Positions 1-9,177 are shown, counted from the stretch's first letter. The stretch is DNA of 64,000 nucleotides from CAWDMN01 sp963803155 (GCA_963803155.1 CAWDMN010000052.1:62001-126000), one strand, 5' to 3'. Made by a program: numbers and translations. Notes: generated from the letters alone by a model not told the origin.

Positions 1-1150
1 GTTGGAGAATAAAAATGTCGATGCATTGGTGGTAGCCACTCCCAACCACTGGCACTCTTTAATTGGAATTTGGGGATGCCAGGCGGGCAAAGATGTCTAC
101 GTGGAAAAGCCGGTGTCTCATGACATTTGGGAAGGCCGTCGATTGGTGGAGGCCGCGCGCAAATACAACCGGATCGTAGAAGCCGGCACCCAATCACGTT
201 CGGATGAAGGACTGATGGCGACCAGTGATTACTTGAAGCAGGGAAGCCTGGGGAAAATTCTCTACGCCCGCGGCTTATGCTACAAGCCACGCCCTAGCAT
301 CGGCAAAGTGACAGGCCCTCAGCCGGTCCCTCCTTCGGTGGACTACGACCTCTGGTGCGGACCCGCTCCCCAAGAGCCACTCATGCGCCAGCAACTTCAT
401 TATGACTGGCATTGGTTTTGGGCGACCGGGAATGGGGACATAGGAAATCAAGGAATCCATGAAATGGATAAATGCCGCTGGCTGATCGGCCAGCAAGGGC
501 TTCCCCCGAGAGTAATGAGCTTTGGGGGACGGTTGGGATACATAGATGACGGCCAGACGGCAAATACTCAAGTGGCTATCCTGGATTATCGGCCCGCGCC
601 CATCATTTTTGAAGTTCGGGGTTTGCCCGCCAAAGCGGGGGTGCGGTACATGGACCACTATCGGGGCATTGACATCGGCGAGGTCATTCAATGCGAGGGG
701 GGATATATTGCCGGAGATTTCGCTTACGATAACGACGGCAAAAAAATCCGGCAATTCAATCGGGATGGAGGAGCAAAGCATCACCTCAATTTTCTCCAGG
801 CCATGCGCAGCCGCAAGGCCAGTGAATTGAATGCTCCCATCGAAGAATGTCATTTCTCAAGCGCTCTTTGCCACATGGCCAACATCTCATACCGGCTGGG
901 ACAGCCCGCGGGAGGGGAGGCCATCGTGAAGGGGCTCGAAAAGAATTCGATGTTGATGGACTCTTTTGAACGCTTCCAGGAGCATCTGCTTCTCAATGAA
1001 GTCAGCGTCGGCAAGACACCTAGAATATTGGGCCCGTGGCTGGAAATGAGTGCGTCGGCGGAGAAGTTCACGGGTGAATGGGCAGAGAAAGCGAATTCTC
1101 AATTGCGAAGAGAGTGCCGGGCGCCATTTGTGGTCCCGGAGAGGATTTGA
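1..1150 (+). CDS. Gfo/Idh/MocA family oxidoreductase, 5' truncated by window edge
   Basis: The reading frame is open to the left edge, so the N-terminal part with the usual GxGxxG dinucleotide-binding loop is missing; the first possible start (TTG at base 2) is not credible. The visible part begins in the Rossmann fold at VVATPNHWHS and contains the family EKP motif (visible residues 35-37), where the Lys is usually catalytic. The C-terminal half (GDIGNQGIHEMD onward) matches the secreted-type Gfo/Idh/MocA proteins abundant in Acidobacteriota and Planctomycetota. Such enzymes oxidise or reduce sugars and polyols with NAD(P). The substrate cannot be read from the sequence. A signal peptide, common in this subfamily, would lie outside the window. 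Confidence 0.9.
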   Translation, partial: LENKNVDALVVATPNHWHSLIGIWGCQAGKDVYVEKPVSHDIWEGRRLVEAARKYNRIVEAGTQSRSDEGLMATSDYLKQGSLGKILYARGLCYKPRPSIGKVTGPQPVPPSVDYDLWCGPAPQEPLMRQQLHYDWHWFWATGNGDIGNQGIHEMDKCRWLIGQQGLPPRVMSFGGRLGYIDDGQTANTQVAILDYRPAPIIFEVRGLPAKAGVRYMDHYRGIDIGEVIQCEGGYIAGDFAYDNDGKKIRQFNRDGGAKHHLNFLQAMRSRKASELNAPIEECHFSSALCHMANISYRLGQPAGGEAIVKGLEKNSMLMDSFERFQEHLLLNEVSVGKTPRILGPWLEMSASAEKFTGEWAEKANSQLRRECRAPFVVPERI

Positions 1151-1477
1151 GATCTGGGGTTTGATTCTGAAGATGGGCGTCCCAGATCTCGCCCGTTGGG
1201 AACGGCGGGAAATGATCGAGCCGGTGTTTTGAGAGGATCAGGGTGTGAAGTATTGAAGGCACAAGATTGACTCCCGCATCGACCCTCATGCTCTTTTAAG
1301 AAATTTTCACAAGGCCCACGCCAAAAGGAACAGACCCCATCGAAATGATGGGGAGCTTGCGAAATTCCTGGATCTGCCATGGTTGACGACTCTGAGCAAA
1401 TTTTTTAAAGGCCACATCGGTCGAACCCTTTAAACTGATACGAAGTCACGCGTTCCCATTGAATCCAAGAGAAATCC
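1151..1477. other. Intergenic stretch, no gene seen
   Basis: No convincing ORF, tRNA or strong terminator hairpin was found between the oxidoreductase and the DUF362 gene. Several short antisense frames cross it but none has a ribosome site or recognisable protein. Confidence 0.5.
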
Positions 1478-2653
1478 ATGACCTTTCCGACTTGTCAAAG
1501 CCGTAGGGCATTTATGAAAGCGCTGAGTAGCGGATTGGTGGCTGCCTCTACGCCCGCCTTGCTGGAAGGAGCAGACCGTGCTCGTCGAGCGCTGCCGCAT
1601 TCTCCGGTGGCCGCGACCCGATGCCGGCGGTATGACTTTGAGGCTCTTCGGGCCAGCCTCACTCAAATGTTCGAATGGATTGGCGGAGTCAGGGATCTCG
1701 CGAATGGGAAGACTCTGACGGTAAAAGTGAATCTGACGGGAGGTTTGACTTCCACTACTTACACTCTATCCCCGTTGGAAGCGACTTTTACTCATCAGAT
1801 GGTCACACTGGCTGCCTGCTCATTGTTTAAAGAATATGGGGCGCGCCGCATCATCATTGCAGACAGCTTGAATTTGAAGAGTGAAGATCCCCGCGTGGAT
1901 TACCAAACCCTGGGCTATGATGTCCCTCTTTTTGCTTCCACCTTGAGTGGTGTCGATTTGATTTGGGAAAACACGCGCAACTTGGGCAGTGATAAGAATT
2001 ATCGCCACTTGCCCGTGGGGAGCGGAGATGGTTACTTTTATAGCTCTTTTGAGGTGAACCACCGCTATGTGGATACGGATACTTTCGTTTCCATTCCAAA
2101 AATGAAGAATCATCAAATTGCCGGAGTGACGCTAGGGATGAAGAATTTGTTTGGCGTTCCTCCCAACTCCCTGTATTCGAAGGAGACGGTGGATGAAGGT
2201 TCTACCGATGCCCGAATCGCCATTTTTCACGATGGAGGACAAACCCCGGCAGGCGGAGAGGTGACGCCGGTCCTTTCCAAAAATTATGGCGAGCGAGTTC
2301 CCAGGATCGTGGTGGATATCGTGAGAGCCCGCCCCATCGACTTGACTATTATTGACGGAATTGTATCCGCCCAGGCTGGAGAGGGACAGTGGCATGGGCC
2401 CCGATTGGGGATTGTCGCGCCGGGGTTGCTTATTGCGGGCCGGAACTGCGTCTGCACCGATTCCGTTGCTGCCGCGGTCATGGGATACGATCCTGAAGCG
2501 GAGGATTATTCAACCCCCTTCCAGAACGGCGTCAACACATTTCGATATGCCGCCTTGAAAGGGATGGGCTCCAATCGAATCTCGGATATCGAGGTGGCGG
2601 GGCTTAGCGTTGCCGATGCCCGTTACTCTTTTCTTCCTGTTTATAAAGAGTAA
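1478..2653 (+). CDS. DUF362 domain protein with Tat signal
   Basis: A 391-residue protein opening with a twin-arginine signal: SRRAFMK at residues 8-14 fits the S-R-R-x-F-x-K consensus and is followed by a short hydrophobic stretch ending near residue 30. This predicts export in the folded state. The rest matches DUF362: VKVNLTGG near residue 85, then SIPKMKNHQIAGVTLGMKN in the middle, and a C-terminal part ending LPVYKE. DUF362 proteins are uncharacterised; some members carry iron-sulfur ferredoxin domains, but no CxxC cluster is visible here. It follows the oxidoreductase on the same strand after about 330 bp, so separate transcription is possible. The start is chosen because the Tat motif lies right behind it. 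Confidence 0.85.
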   Translation: MTFPTCQSRRAFMKALSSGLVAASTPALLEGADRARRALPHSPVAATRCRRYDFEALRASLTQMFEWIGGVRDLANGKTLTVKVNLTGGLTSTTYTLSPLEATFTHQMVTLAACSLFKEYGARRIIIADSLNLKSEDPRVDYQTLGYDVPLFASTLSGVDLIWENTRNLGSDKNYRHLPVGSGDGYFYSSFEVNHRYVDTDTFVSIPKMKNHQIAGVTLGMKNLFGVPPNSLYSKETVDEGSTDARIAIFHDGGQTPAGGEVTPVLSKNYGERVPRIVVDIVRARPIDLTIIDGIVSAQAGEGQWHGPRLGIVAPGLLIAGRNCVCTDSVAAAVMGYDPEAEDYSTPFQNGVNTFRYAALKGMGSNRISDIEVAGLSVADARYSFLPVYKE

Positions 2654-2878
2654 AGGAGGCTCACCTCTGAGTATTTCCTGCTTTTCCGTAAGGTTGAGAA
2701 CCACCCGGGCAGTCGAATTCGAGCACGGTGGCACTCTGCTGTTTTCTCCGCGCTGGAGGCGTTCCGCGTGGAATTGTGGAATCTTGTGGCCGTGCTCCTG
2801 AAAGTTTGGCTATTCAAGCGGGTGTTGGTATCTCTTTTCATGCTGCTTGATTCGCCAGGGCTATTGAAAAGAAATCTT

Positions 2879-4135
2879 ATGCGGGAAATTCTTGCCGGAA
2901 TATTAGGTGCGATATTAATGAGCGTCCCGTCCGCTGGTGCGGAGGTGGACTCGTCTCCCACTTTTCATCATGACAATCAGCGCACCGGCCGCACGCAAAA
3001 CTCCGTCGCAGCCTCAAGGGTTTTATTGTGGAGCTTTCGAACTGGAGGATCCGTCGAGGCCTCGCCCGTGATTGGCCCGGGAGGCACGGTTTATCTGGCT
3101 TCCAGCGACGGAAAGCTCTACGCGTTTTCACCGGAAGGGGACCTTCTTTGGACCTTTCTGGCACGGGGGATTCTTTTTGCCACTCCGGCCATTGGCCGGG
3201 ATGGAACCATTTACCTGGCGGATATTTCCGGCCGGTATTATGCAGTCAAACCGGATGGCACTCAAAAATGGGTGCTGACATTGACGGAAGGAAGTGATCG
3301 GCGGATCCTGACTTCGCCGGTCGTGGCCGCGGATGGCCAATCTTACATCGGCGGGTGGAACAACTACTTTTATGCAGTCAGCCCGGAGGGTGCCATTGTC
3401 TGGCGCGCCGCCTTAAAAGGTTTAATCACTGCCGCGCCAGCTCTGGATCCACAAGGGAGTGTTTATGTAGCGACGTTGGGCGATGCTGCGGACACTCCTG
3501 ACATCGACTGGGACGACAATCAGCTGACGGTTTACAAATTTCATTCCAACAGCTCAGACCCGGTTTGGAAATTCAGCGAATTCATACAAACCAATCGCAA
3601 TCGCATCCTATCCTCTCCCGCGATTGATGTGGGGGCGGGGCGGCTCTACGTAGGGGCCTCTCGCGAAAACGATGGCATCCTGGCGGGAGTGGACTTGGCC
3701 AGCAGGCAAAAAATATTTGCATCCACGTTGCCTCGAGGGATTGTTTCCTCGCCAGCGCTAGGCGCCGATGGGACTATCTACGTAGGATGCCTGGACGGGA
3801 GTCTTTATGCCTTGGACCCGGCGGCCGGGGTCGTTCGCTGGCGGTTTGAAAGTGGAAGTATTTTTATTTTGGGCTCTCCGACCATCGATGGTTCCGGGAA
3901 TATTTATATAGGTGATAGTGATGGGGTGCTGCATGCGGTCTCACCGACTGGCTTGGAAGTGTGGCATTTTGCCGCTCAAGCCAATGTCGCATCTGCTCCG
4001 GTGATTAATGAGAAGGGCAGCCTTTTTTTCACTTCTTTCGACAGCCATCTTTACACTTTGGGCGCTCCGACCCGGCGCTATTGGCGTGAGCGATTTAACC
4101 GCGTCAATCCTGGACCTTCGCGATCTCGCCCATAA
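2879..4135 (+). CDS. Secreted PQQ-like beta-propeller repeat protein
   Basis: A 418-residue protein with an N-terminal signal peptide (MREILAGILGAILMSVPSAGA). The mature part consists of repeats of about 40 residues of the type SPVIGPGGTVYLASSDGKLYAFSPEGDLLW, with recurring SP.I...G.(I/V)Y(I/V)G and W.F elements typical of PQQ/quinoprotein-alcohol-dehydrogenase-like beta-propellers (about seven or eight blades). The dehydrogenase catalytic domain and haem motifs are absent, so it is probably a periplasmic binding or scaffold protein, comparable in fold to BamB. The frame is open upstream to an ATG at 2768, but the start at 2879 puts the signal peptide at the N-terminus and is preferred. Confidence 0.82.
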   Translation: MREILAGILGAILMSVPSAGAEVDSSPTFHHDNQRTGRTQNSVAASRVLLWSFRTGGSVEASPVIGPGGTVYLASSDGKLYAFSPEGDLLWTFLARGILFATPAIGRDGTIYLADISGRYYAVKPDGTQKWVLTLTEGSDRRILTSPVVAADGQSYIGGWNNYFYAVSPEGAIVWRAALKGLITAAPALDPQGSVYVATLGDAADTPDIDWDDNQLTVYKFHSNSSDPVWKFSEFIQTNRNRILSSPAIDVGAGRLYVGASRENDGILAGVDLASRQKIFASTLPRGIVSSPALGADGTIYVGCLDGSLYALDPAAGVVRWRFESGSIFILGSPTIDGSGNIYIGDSDGVLHAVSPTGLEVWHFAAQANVASAPVINEKGSLFFTSFDSHLYTLGAPTRRYWRERFNRVNPGPSRSRP

Positions 4136-4655
4136 GCAGCGCGGCTTCCTTGCCATGAAAACCGGATGGTCAACTGCTCTACCGCAAAATGCACGGCATC
4201 GCGGCGCCAAGAGCTGAGACGCCAAGAAAGCGGACTCCCAATCGAGACCAGCGGTTTGAGAAAATTGGGTATCATAAAAAATGGATGGATATGGGAGTGA
4301 TTTTGATTGATCGGCTCTTGCCTCGCGGCTCTCGCTCTCCGTTGATTTTTTGATGATATGTGCCGTTGAGCGTTCCGCACTCAAGTGGTCAAATCAAGAA
4401 GCACAACGCCAAAGAGAGCATTGAGGGGGCGGCTTGGGAATCGCAAACCAAGGCACATGAAGCTGAGCTGATCGCTCATTGAAATTTCGCGTTTCTGGCA
4501 TGGGAAAACATAGCAACTAGGCAAAGCGAAAAATTGCGAAGCGTATGCGAGTGATCAGGGTTGTGGTACAGAACTATGCGGTCAAATTTCCTTGGAAGCC
4601 CAGGAGAAAGTGCTCGGGCCTGAGTAATTACCGTACCTACGGCAAATGGTGGCAA
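4136..4655. other. Intergenic stretch, no gene seen
   Basis: About 520 bp without a supported gene. The frame of the following thioredoxin gene is open from 4545, but residues before 4656 look non-coding (basic, no signal peptide). Antisense ORFs crossing 3941-4384 show no recognisable protein. Confidence 0.45.
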
Positions 4656-5849
4656 ATGATTAAACTTTCCTATTGGCTTGTTGGTCTCATCTTATGCATT
4701 CCAATCAATGTCCGGGGACAAGAGGTGACCGGCCCCCAGCTTTTGCGGAAGGTCGGTGAACTCTATACTGAGCTAAAGAGCTATTCCTTTGAGGGGATGG
4801 CGATTTGGGAAAAACAATCGGAGGGGAGTTACGAACGCCGGGAATTTCCCTTTCTGAAAGTGGGCAAGGAACCAGCCAGGAACCTTTATGAAGCGGGTTG
4901 GCCTCGGAAGCGAGTCAGTTTTTGCATCGATGAGGAAAGCGCCTGGATCTATCTAGCGTCCAACAATCAATATGCCAGAGGGAAACTGGAAGAAGTGTTG
5001 CAGGTCATGAGAGATTTGCCGGGGATGTCTGAATTGACGACAGTCAAGAGCTACCTCAGAGATTATTGGAAGTTGGGTGACTTGGCTGATGGGGCTCGCC
5101 TGGTGGGGGAGGAAAATCTTGAATTGGAGGGCCGAAAATTATCCTGCTATTTGGTGGAATACAATGATCCCATGGGACAAGCCAAGGCTGGCCCCATGGA
5201 AGTCTCTCCCAAGAAAATTTGGATCGAGAAAACAGGTCTCGTTATATTAAAAGAGGTTGCCCATTGGCGTTTCAGGCCAACTCCGGGGGAACCGTTTACG
5301 GATGCCACTGAAACTTTTATCCTGACGAGCTTTCAGGTGAATCAGCCGATTGAAGAGAGCCGATTCGCATTTCATGCCCCGGCTCAGGCTCGTTCGTTAA
5401 TTAGTTCGGGCGGAAGCATTTCCTCTGCTTCATCCCTATTGGGAGAGGCGGCCCCGGCTTTTTCCTCAAAGAGTTTGGATGGGAAAGAGTACACATTGGA
5501 AAAATTCAAAGGGCAAGTGTTGTTGCTAGATTTTTGGGCCAGTTGGTGCAAGCCCTGTAGAGTCGAGATGCCTATTGTTGAAAAGCTTTATCAGGAATAC
5601 AAAAACAAAGGGTTGGTTGTCCTGGGAATCAACGATGAAAATCCTGAATTAATGAGGGAATTTTTGAGGGAGAGTAGAGTCAACTTCCCTCTGTTAGTGG
5701 ATGATGGAGAGATCATGCATTCCTTTAAAATTCGCGCCATCCCAACGTTGATTATGCTCGACCGGGAGGGAAAGATTGCCTGGCATCATGTTGGGACTTC
5801 AGGAGAGGGAATGCTCAGACGAGTATTGGAAGAGGCTGGATTGAAGTGA
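4656..5849 (+). CDS. LolA-like domain fused to TlpA-type thioredoxin
   Basis: A 397-residue exported protein. Residues 1-22 form a signal peptide (MIKLSYWLVGLILCIPINVRG). Residues about 25-255 resemble outer-membrane-lipoprotein carrier (LolA-like/DUF2092) domains: a repeated-strand fold with YTELKSYSFEGMA and a later ESRFAFHAP. Residues about 265-397 are a TlpA/ResA thioredoxin with active site WCKPC (Cys298, Cys301; bases 5547-5558) and the cis-proline element AIPT. TlpA-type proteins reduce periplasmic disulfides, often in cytochrome c assembly. The fused N-terminal domain may bind a hydrophobic ligand or the client. The ATG at 4656 is used because it places the signal peptide first; an in-frame ATG at 4545 would bury it. 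Confidence 0.85.
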   Translation: MIKLSYWLVGLILCIPINVRGQEVTGPQLLRKVGELYTELKSYSFEGMAIWEKQSEGSYERREFPFLKVGKEPARNLYEAGWPRKRVSFCIDEESAWIYLASNNQYARGKLEEVLQVMRDLPGMSELTTVKSYLRDYWKLGDLADGARLVGEENLELEGRKLSCYLVEYNDPMGQAKAGPMEVSPKKIWIEKTGLVILKEVAHWRFRPTPGEPFTDATETFILTSFQVNQPIEESRFAFHAPAQARSLISSGGSISSASSLLGEAAPAFSSKSLDGKEYTLEKFKGQVLLLDFWASWCKPCRVEMPIVEKLYQEYKNKGLVVLGINDENPELMREFLRESRVNFPLLVDDGEIMHSFKIRAIPTLIMLDREGKIAWHHVGTSGEGMLRRVLEEAGLK

Positions 5850-6246
5850 ATGGCCGTGAAAACTCAGCTATTGAGTTGGCGTTGGAAAAAAAAGTAACCG
5901 CTGAATCTTGGAATAATTATGCGAAGGTAGATGATAAAAGAACCGATAAGTAAATGAGGCCATCCACCAGCAAGGTAAAAACCTCGAGACGAGGCTTTAT
6001 CGTCAATGTGAGTCTGGGAAAGCCTTTGGGTTCAAACAATTTGTTCAACTAAGTTTTGCGGAATTGCTTCGAAAGTGGGTCCCGGTTTTTCGAATGGAAA
6101 TCTGTTCGGGCTTTCCTGCACGAAATCCAGGACTTTTCCCCCAATAACTTTTCCTTTGCATGGGGAGGAGAATTTCATTAACATTTTTCAACCTGACTGA
6201 ATCGGAGTTCCATAAATCTGTCCAGAACGGGTAATTTTTTCTTAAT
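5850..6246. other. Intergenic stretch with weak hairpin
   Basis: No ORF of note. A small hairpin (CCTCG-AGA-CGAGG, 5982-5994) followed by CTTTAT could be a weak terminator for the thioredoxin gene but lacks a proper U-run. Confidence 0.35.
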
Positions 6247-7644
6247 ATGAAACTAACTATTCCCTTTTCAATATTGGCGTCCCTTTTTGTGTTTGCTTAT
6301 CCGGCGGGGGATGCTGCCGCTCCTGATTTTCCGAAGGTGCAAATTTCGCAGTCGGATGTCCCAGCCGAGAGTTTGGCGCTGAACCAATCACTGCGCCAAC
6401 TGGAGAGGCGCCACTACAGTCCATACACTCAGGGGATTTTAGTGGAGACGCTGGATGGCCGGGTTTTGGCGGAGTGGAATTCAGATGTTGCCTTCAATCC
6501 TGCTTCTGTCCTTAAACTTGCCACATCGTTCATGGCTTTGAGCTATCTGGGGGCTAAACACCAATTTGAGACTTCGGTTTATGGCGATAATAAAGTTGAT
6601 CAGACGCGAAAAACTCTAAGCGGAAACCTTGCCATTGTGAGTGACGGGGACCCTGTTTTTATGACGGCGGATGCTTTGGCCTTGGGTCGGGCCCTGTTGA
6701 AAAAAGGGGTAAGAAAAGTAGAAGGAGATCTGGTATTCATGGGGCCTTTCTCCATGCCCGTTCGGGGGGACATTACTCTGGAACGATCCGCGGATGGGTT
6801 GCGTCGGGCATTCCGCCAAATAGGGATTCAAGTAAACGGTCGATTGCAGTATGCCCGACGCGATGCGGCGGTTTTAAAGAACAAAGTGCATTTTTTGAGC
6901 CGTCGTTCCCCTCAATTGCTGGATATTTTGTGGGTTCAAAATGCGCATAGTGTAAATCAGTGCGCGGACCGCTTGGGTGATTCACTTGGTGGGGCCGAAG
7001 TATTGCGTCAGTTTGTGTTGGATATTACTCACGTAGATCCCACGGAGTTTTCCGTTTCCAAGCCCTCTGGACTGGAACACAACCGGATGTCCCCCCGTGC
7101 TGCCATATTATTGATGCGTGCCATGTACGATTGGATGGAGGCACATCACTTGCGGATGCAGGACATCATGCCCGTGGCGGGTCTGGATGAGGGAACCTTG
7201 GCGAGTCGTTTTCGTAATCCCAGTTACTGCGGGGGCATTCTGGGTAAGACCGGAACTAATCCTGCCAAGGATGGCGGGGTCAGTTCATTGGCGGGGATTG
7301 CCTACACTAAGGACCAAGGTCCTATTTTCTATGCAATTTTCAATACTCACGGTAGCGTTAACACTTATCGTCATTGGCAAGATAAACTGCTGCAGGGAAT
7401 TATCGAAGAAAATGGCGGAGTGGGCCAGTACTTAAGCGGAAAGGGCGACCTGATTGATGTGTATGCACGGCAGGAGTGGTCCCCTTCCGATTATTGGAAT
7501 TCGCTTGAATCACAGCCGGGGGTCTACAGGGCGGTTCGGGTCTACAAACCTCACAAGCGAACTGTAGCGGCTCATAAGTCAAGGACTTCAAAAGCCAGAG
7601 TCTCCTCTGTCACCAGGAAAAGAACCCGTTCGCATGCGGGCTAA
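6247..7644 (+). CDS. dacB: PBP4-type D-Ala-D-Ala carboxypeptidase (peptidase S13)
   Basis: A 465-residue exported penicillin-binding protein. Residues 1-24 are a signal peptide. The three serine-acyltransferase motifs are present: SxxK as SVLK (87-90), SxN as SVN (235-237) and KTG (334-336). They indicate periplasmic DD-carboxypeptidase/endopeptidase activity on peptidoglycan. In E. coli DacB about 240 residues separate the first two motifs; here only 148 do, so the family's inserted domains are much reduced. The last ~35 residues are strongly basic (Lys/Arg/Ser-rich), perhaps for binding anionic envelope polymers. No strong Shine-Dalgarno was seen; the start is set by the signal peptide. Confidence 0.9.
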   Translation: MKLTIPFSILASLFVFAYPAGDAAAPDFPKVQISQSDVPAESLALNQSLRQLERRHYSPYTQGILVETLDGRVLAEWNSDVAFNPASVLKLATSFMALSYLGAKHQFETSVYGDNKVDQTRKTLSGNLAIVSDGDPVFMTADALALGRALLKKGVRKVEGDLVFMGPFSMPVRGDITLERSADGLRRAFRQIGIQVNGRLQYARRDAAVLKNKVHFLSRRSPQLLDILWVQNAHSVNQCADRLGDSLGGAEVLRQFVLDITHVDPTEFSVSKPSGLEHNRMSPRAAILLMRAMYDWMEAHHLRMQDIMPVAGLDEGTLASRFRNPSYCGGILGKTGTNPAKDGGVSSLAGIAYTKDQGPIFYAIFNTHGSVNTYRHWQDKLLQGIIEENGGVGQYLSGKGDLIDVYARQEWSPSDYWNSLESQPGVYRAVRVYKPHKRTVAAHKSRTSKARVSSVTRKRTRSHAG

Positions 7645-7798
7645 AATATGAAAGCGCCCACCAATTTTGTGGTTGTTTAGGGAAGCGGATTTTTGCCTCA
7701 CCGATTTGAGGCTGGGGGAACTACCGCATGAATATTGCTTCCCGGTGGTTTTCAAAATTGAGGGTTTTATCATTTTCTGGTGGCAATTGAGAGGAAAC

Positions 7799-8152
7799 AT
7801 GGCCCCTATCTCCCGCCTTTTTCTCCCAATGAAAAGCCTGTTATTGGATGAAGCGCTCCAGGTGGAAGGTTTCATGCGGATTTTGATGAAACGGCGCAAC
7901 GGCAGTCCTTGGACAACGGAGGAGCGTCGCGCCTTGGCGGGACATTTGAATTCCATGGCCAAGGCGGTGCCAGCTTTGCTGATTTTTTCCTTGCCTGGCG
8001 GGATAATCTTGTTACCGATTCTGGCATGGTTCATTGATCGTCGCCAAGATAAAGCCCGGAGAGCAAGGGCTGCCATTGACACATCAAAGGCTTCCCAAAA
8101 GGCAGGGGGAGAAAATATTGAAAATTCACTATTAAAAACCAATACAAAGTAA
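7799..8152 (+). CDS. Small membrane protein, possibly LETM1-related
   Basis: A 117-residue protein starting at the ATG at 7799, chosen because GAGAGGAAAC precedes it; the frame is open further upstream to 7667 without good support. It has a charged N-terminal helix region (residues 1-50), one hydrophobic segment (about 57-80, containing SLPGGIILLPILAW), then a basic stretch RRQDKARRARA and a polar tail. The LPGG-LLP-LAW segment recalls short bacterial LETM1-like proteins, but similarity was judged by eye only. Function unknown; it should be an inner-membrane protein. A longer antisense frame (7588-8142, - strand) is considered a shadow. Confidence 0.55.
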   Translation: MAPISRLFLPMKSLLLDEALQVEGFMRILMKRRNGSPWTTEERRALAGHLNSMAKAVPALLIFSLPGGIILLPILAWFIDRRQDKARRARAAIDTSKASQKAGGENIENSLLKTNTK

Positions 8153-8241
8153 GAACGGAATCTGCTCTGAATGTAGATGATAAAAATTTCTTAAAAATAA
8201 TTTTCTTGAAATTTTCAGGTCAAATGGTACTCTATTAAAGG

Positions 8242-8339
8242 TTTTTGTTGTAAAGGGCAAACCATCCGAAAGAATGGGACGCAAAACTTCTGGCCTAAAC
8301 TCTCTCAGAGGAGCAGGGCAGCAGGGTTGCCAACGGAAA
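8242..8339 (+). promoter_or_regulatory. Cyclic-di-GMP-I (GEMM-I) riboswitch
   Basis: The sequence closely matches the class I c-di-GMP aptamer. P1 forms between 8242-8250 and 8331-8339 (9 pairs, two G-U). P2 is CCAT..CGAAAG..ATGGG with a GAAA tetraloop (8262-8279), followed by the conserved GGGACGCAAA linker (8276-8285). P3 starts TCTGGCCTAAA (8289 onward), the tetraloop receptor, and returns with GAGGAGCAGGGCAGC, then GGGTTGCC. All invariant blocks of the Vibrio-type aptamer are recognisable. It lies 90 bp upstream of the 113-aa ORF at 8429 and can control only that gene, since the next gene is on the other strand. A hairpin GCGG-TAG-CCGC (8405-8415) and GGAAATTTTTCC (8416-8427) just before the ATG may be the expression platform. 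Confidence 0.93.
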
Positions 8340-8428
8340 TGTGCGAATCAATATTAACTGCCGATCGCTCCTTCCTGTCTGGCTCTCAATCTTAAAAATC
8401 TATTGCGGTAGCCGCGGAAATTTTTCCT

Positions 8429-8770
8429 ATGACACTCGAATCTATTTCGAAAGTTTCATCCCAAAGCACGGCCTCACTCAAAAGTGGAGCTATGAACCCT
8501 GAGCGGTCCGGCAAGACGAAATCCGCCGCCCCGGAAGCTCCCCCAAAAGAAGACAGCATAAAGATATCTCATGAGAGCAGACAGCGCCAACCTAGATCCA
8601 ATGTGCAAGTCGAGGGAATTCAAGCCAATTCAAAACGTCCCTCGGCGAGCGCACATCGTCCTCAAACTGAAGGACAATCAGAGGTGCCGCCCTCACTTCG
8701 AGGATCCTTGACGGCGTATACAGCCCATCAAGACCAGCAGAAAGGCTCCACCATTCGCTTTTCAGCCTAA
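8429..8770 (+). CDS. Orphan 113-aa polar protein under c-di-GMP riboswitch
   Basis: Not recognised. The 113 residues are polar, rich in Ser, Lys, Arg, Gln and Pro, without Cys, membrane segment or signal peptide, and probably largely disordered. The stretch KEDSIKISHESRQ resembles the D-x-(V/I)-x-(I/L)-S element near the N-terminus of FlgM-type anti-sigma factors, but the FlgM helical C-terminal part is not evident. The gene sits directly behind the c-di-GMP-I riboswitch and ends before a convergent gene, so it is the switch's sole target in this window. A role in motility, adhesion or biofilm switching is suggested only by that control. The ATG at 8429 is next to a small hairpin that could hide the ribosome site. 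Confidence 0.6.
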   Translation: MTLESISKVSSQSTASLKSGAMNPERSGKTKSAAPEAPPKEDSIKISHESRQRQPRSNVQVEGIQANSKRPSASAHRPQTEGQSEVPPSLRGSLTAYTAHQDQQKGSTIRFSA

Positions 8771-9177
8771 GAGACTTTGACGCCTCCGAAGTCTTGCGCG
8801 ATCTCAACGCACTATGATTTTTCCTCCCATTCAATTCCCGACTTTTTAGTGTCAGGTCACAATATGCACCTGCCTTCAATAATCTTTAGCATTTTCGAGA
8901 AATGGCTGGAGTCCGCAATTCCCCGTGCGGGGCAGATTCAGGTTCTTTGGCCATTTGGCGATGATTCAGTATGACCATAGCGGGGGCACTTGATCGCGTT
9001 TGTCTCCCTATGACGGCGATATTTGCCACAAAGCTCCTCCCCATAGGTATGCCGATGGGTGTCTCGCCAAGGCGCCCAGGCGAGTGGTTCTAAACAACCA
9101 TTATTAACAATTTGCCAATTCTTTCTGGTTCATAGCTTTAAAAAAAATCCGCCCCAGCATTGAAACAGTGCGAGCTC
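8771..9177. other. Convergent intergenic region, no gene seen
   Basis: About 400 bp between the riboswitch-controlled gene and the convergent TonB-like gene. No supported ORF; no clear terminator hairpin with U-run was found by eye. Confidence 0.45.

Noticed and set aside
275..853. 192-residue antisense ORF within the first oxidoreductase
   Set aside because: Shadow of a confident Gfo/Idh/MocA frame.
7588..8142. 184-residue - strand ORF antisense to the small membrane protein
   Set aside because: No family features; the + strand frame has a ribosome site and a sensible membrane helix.
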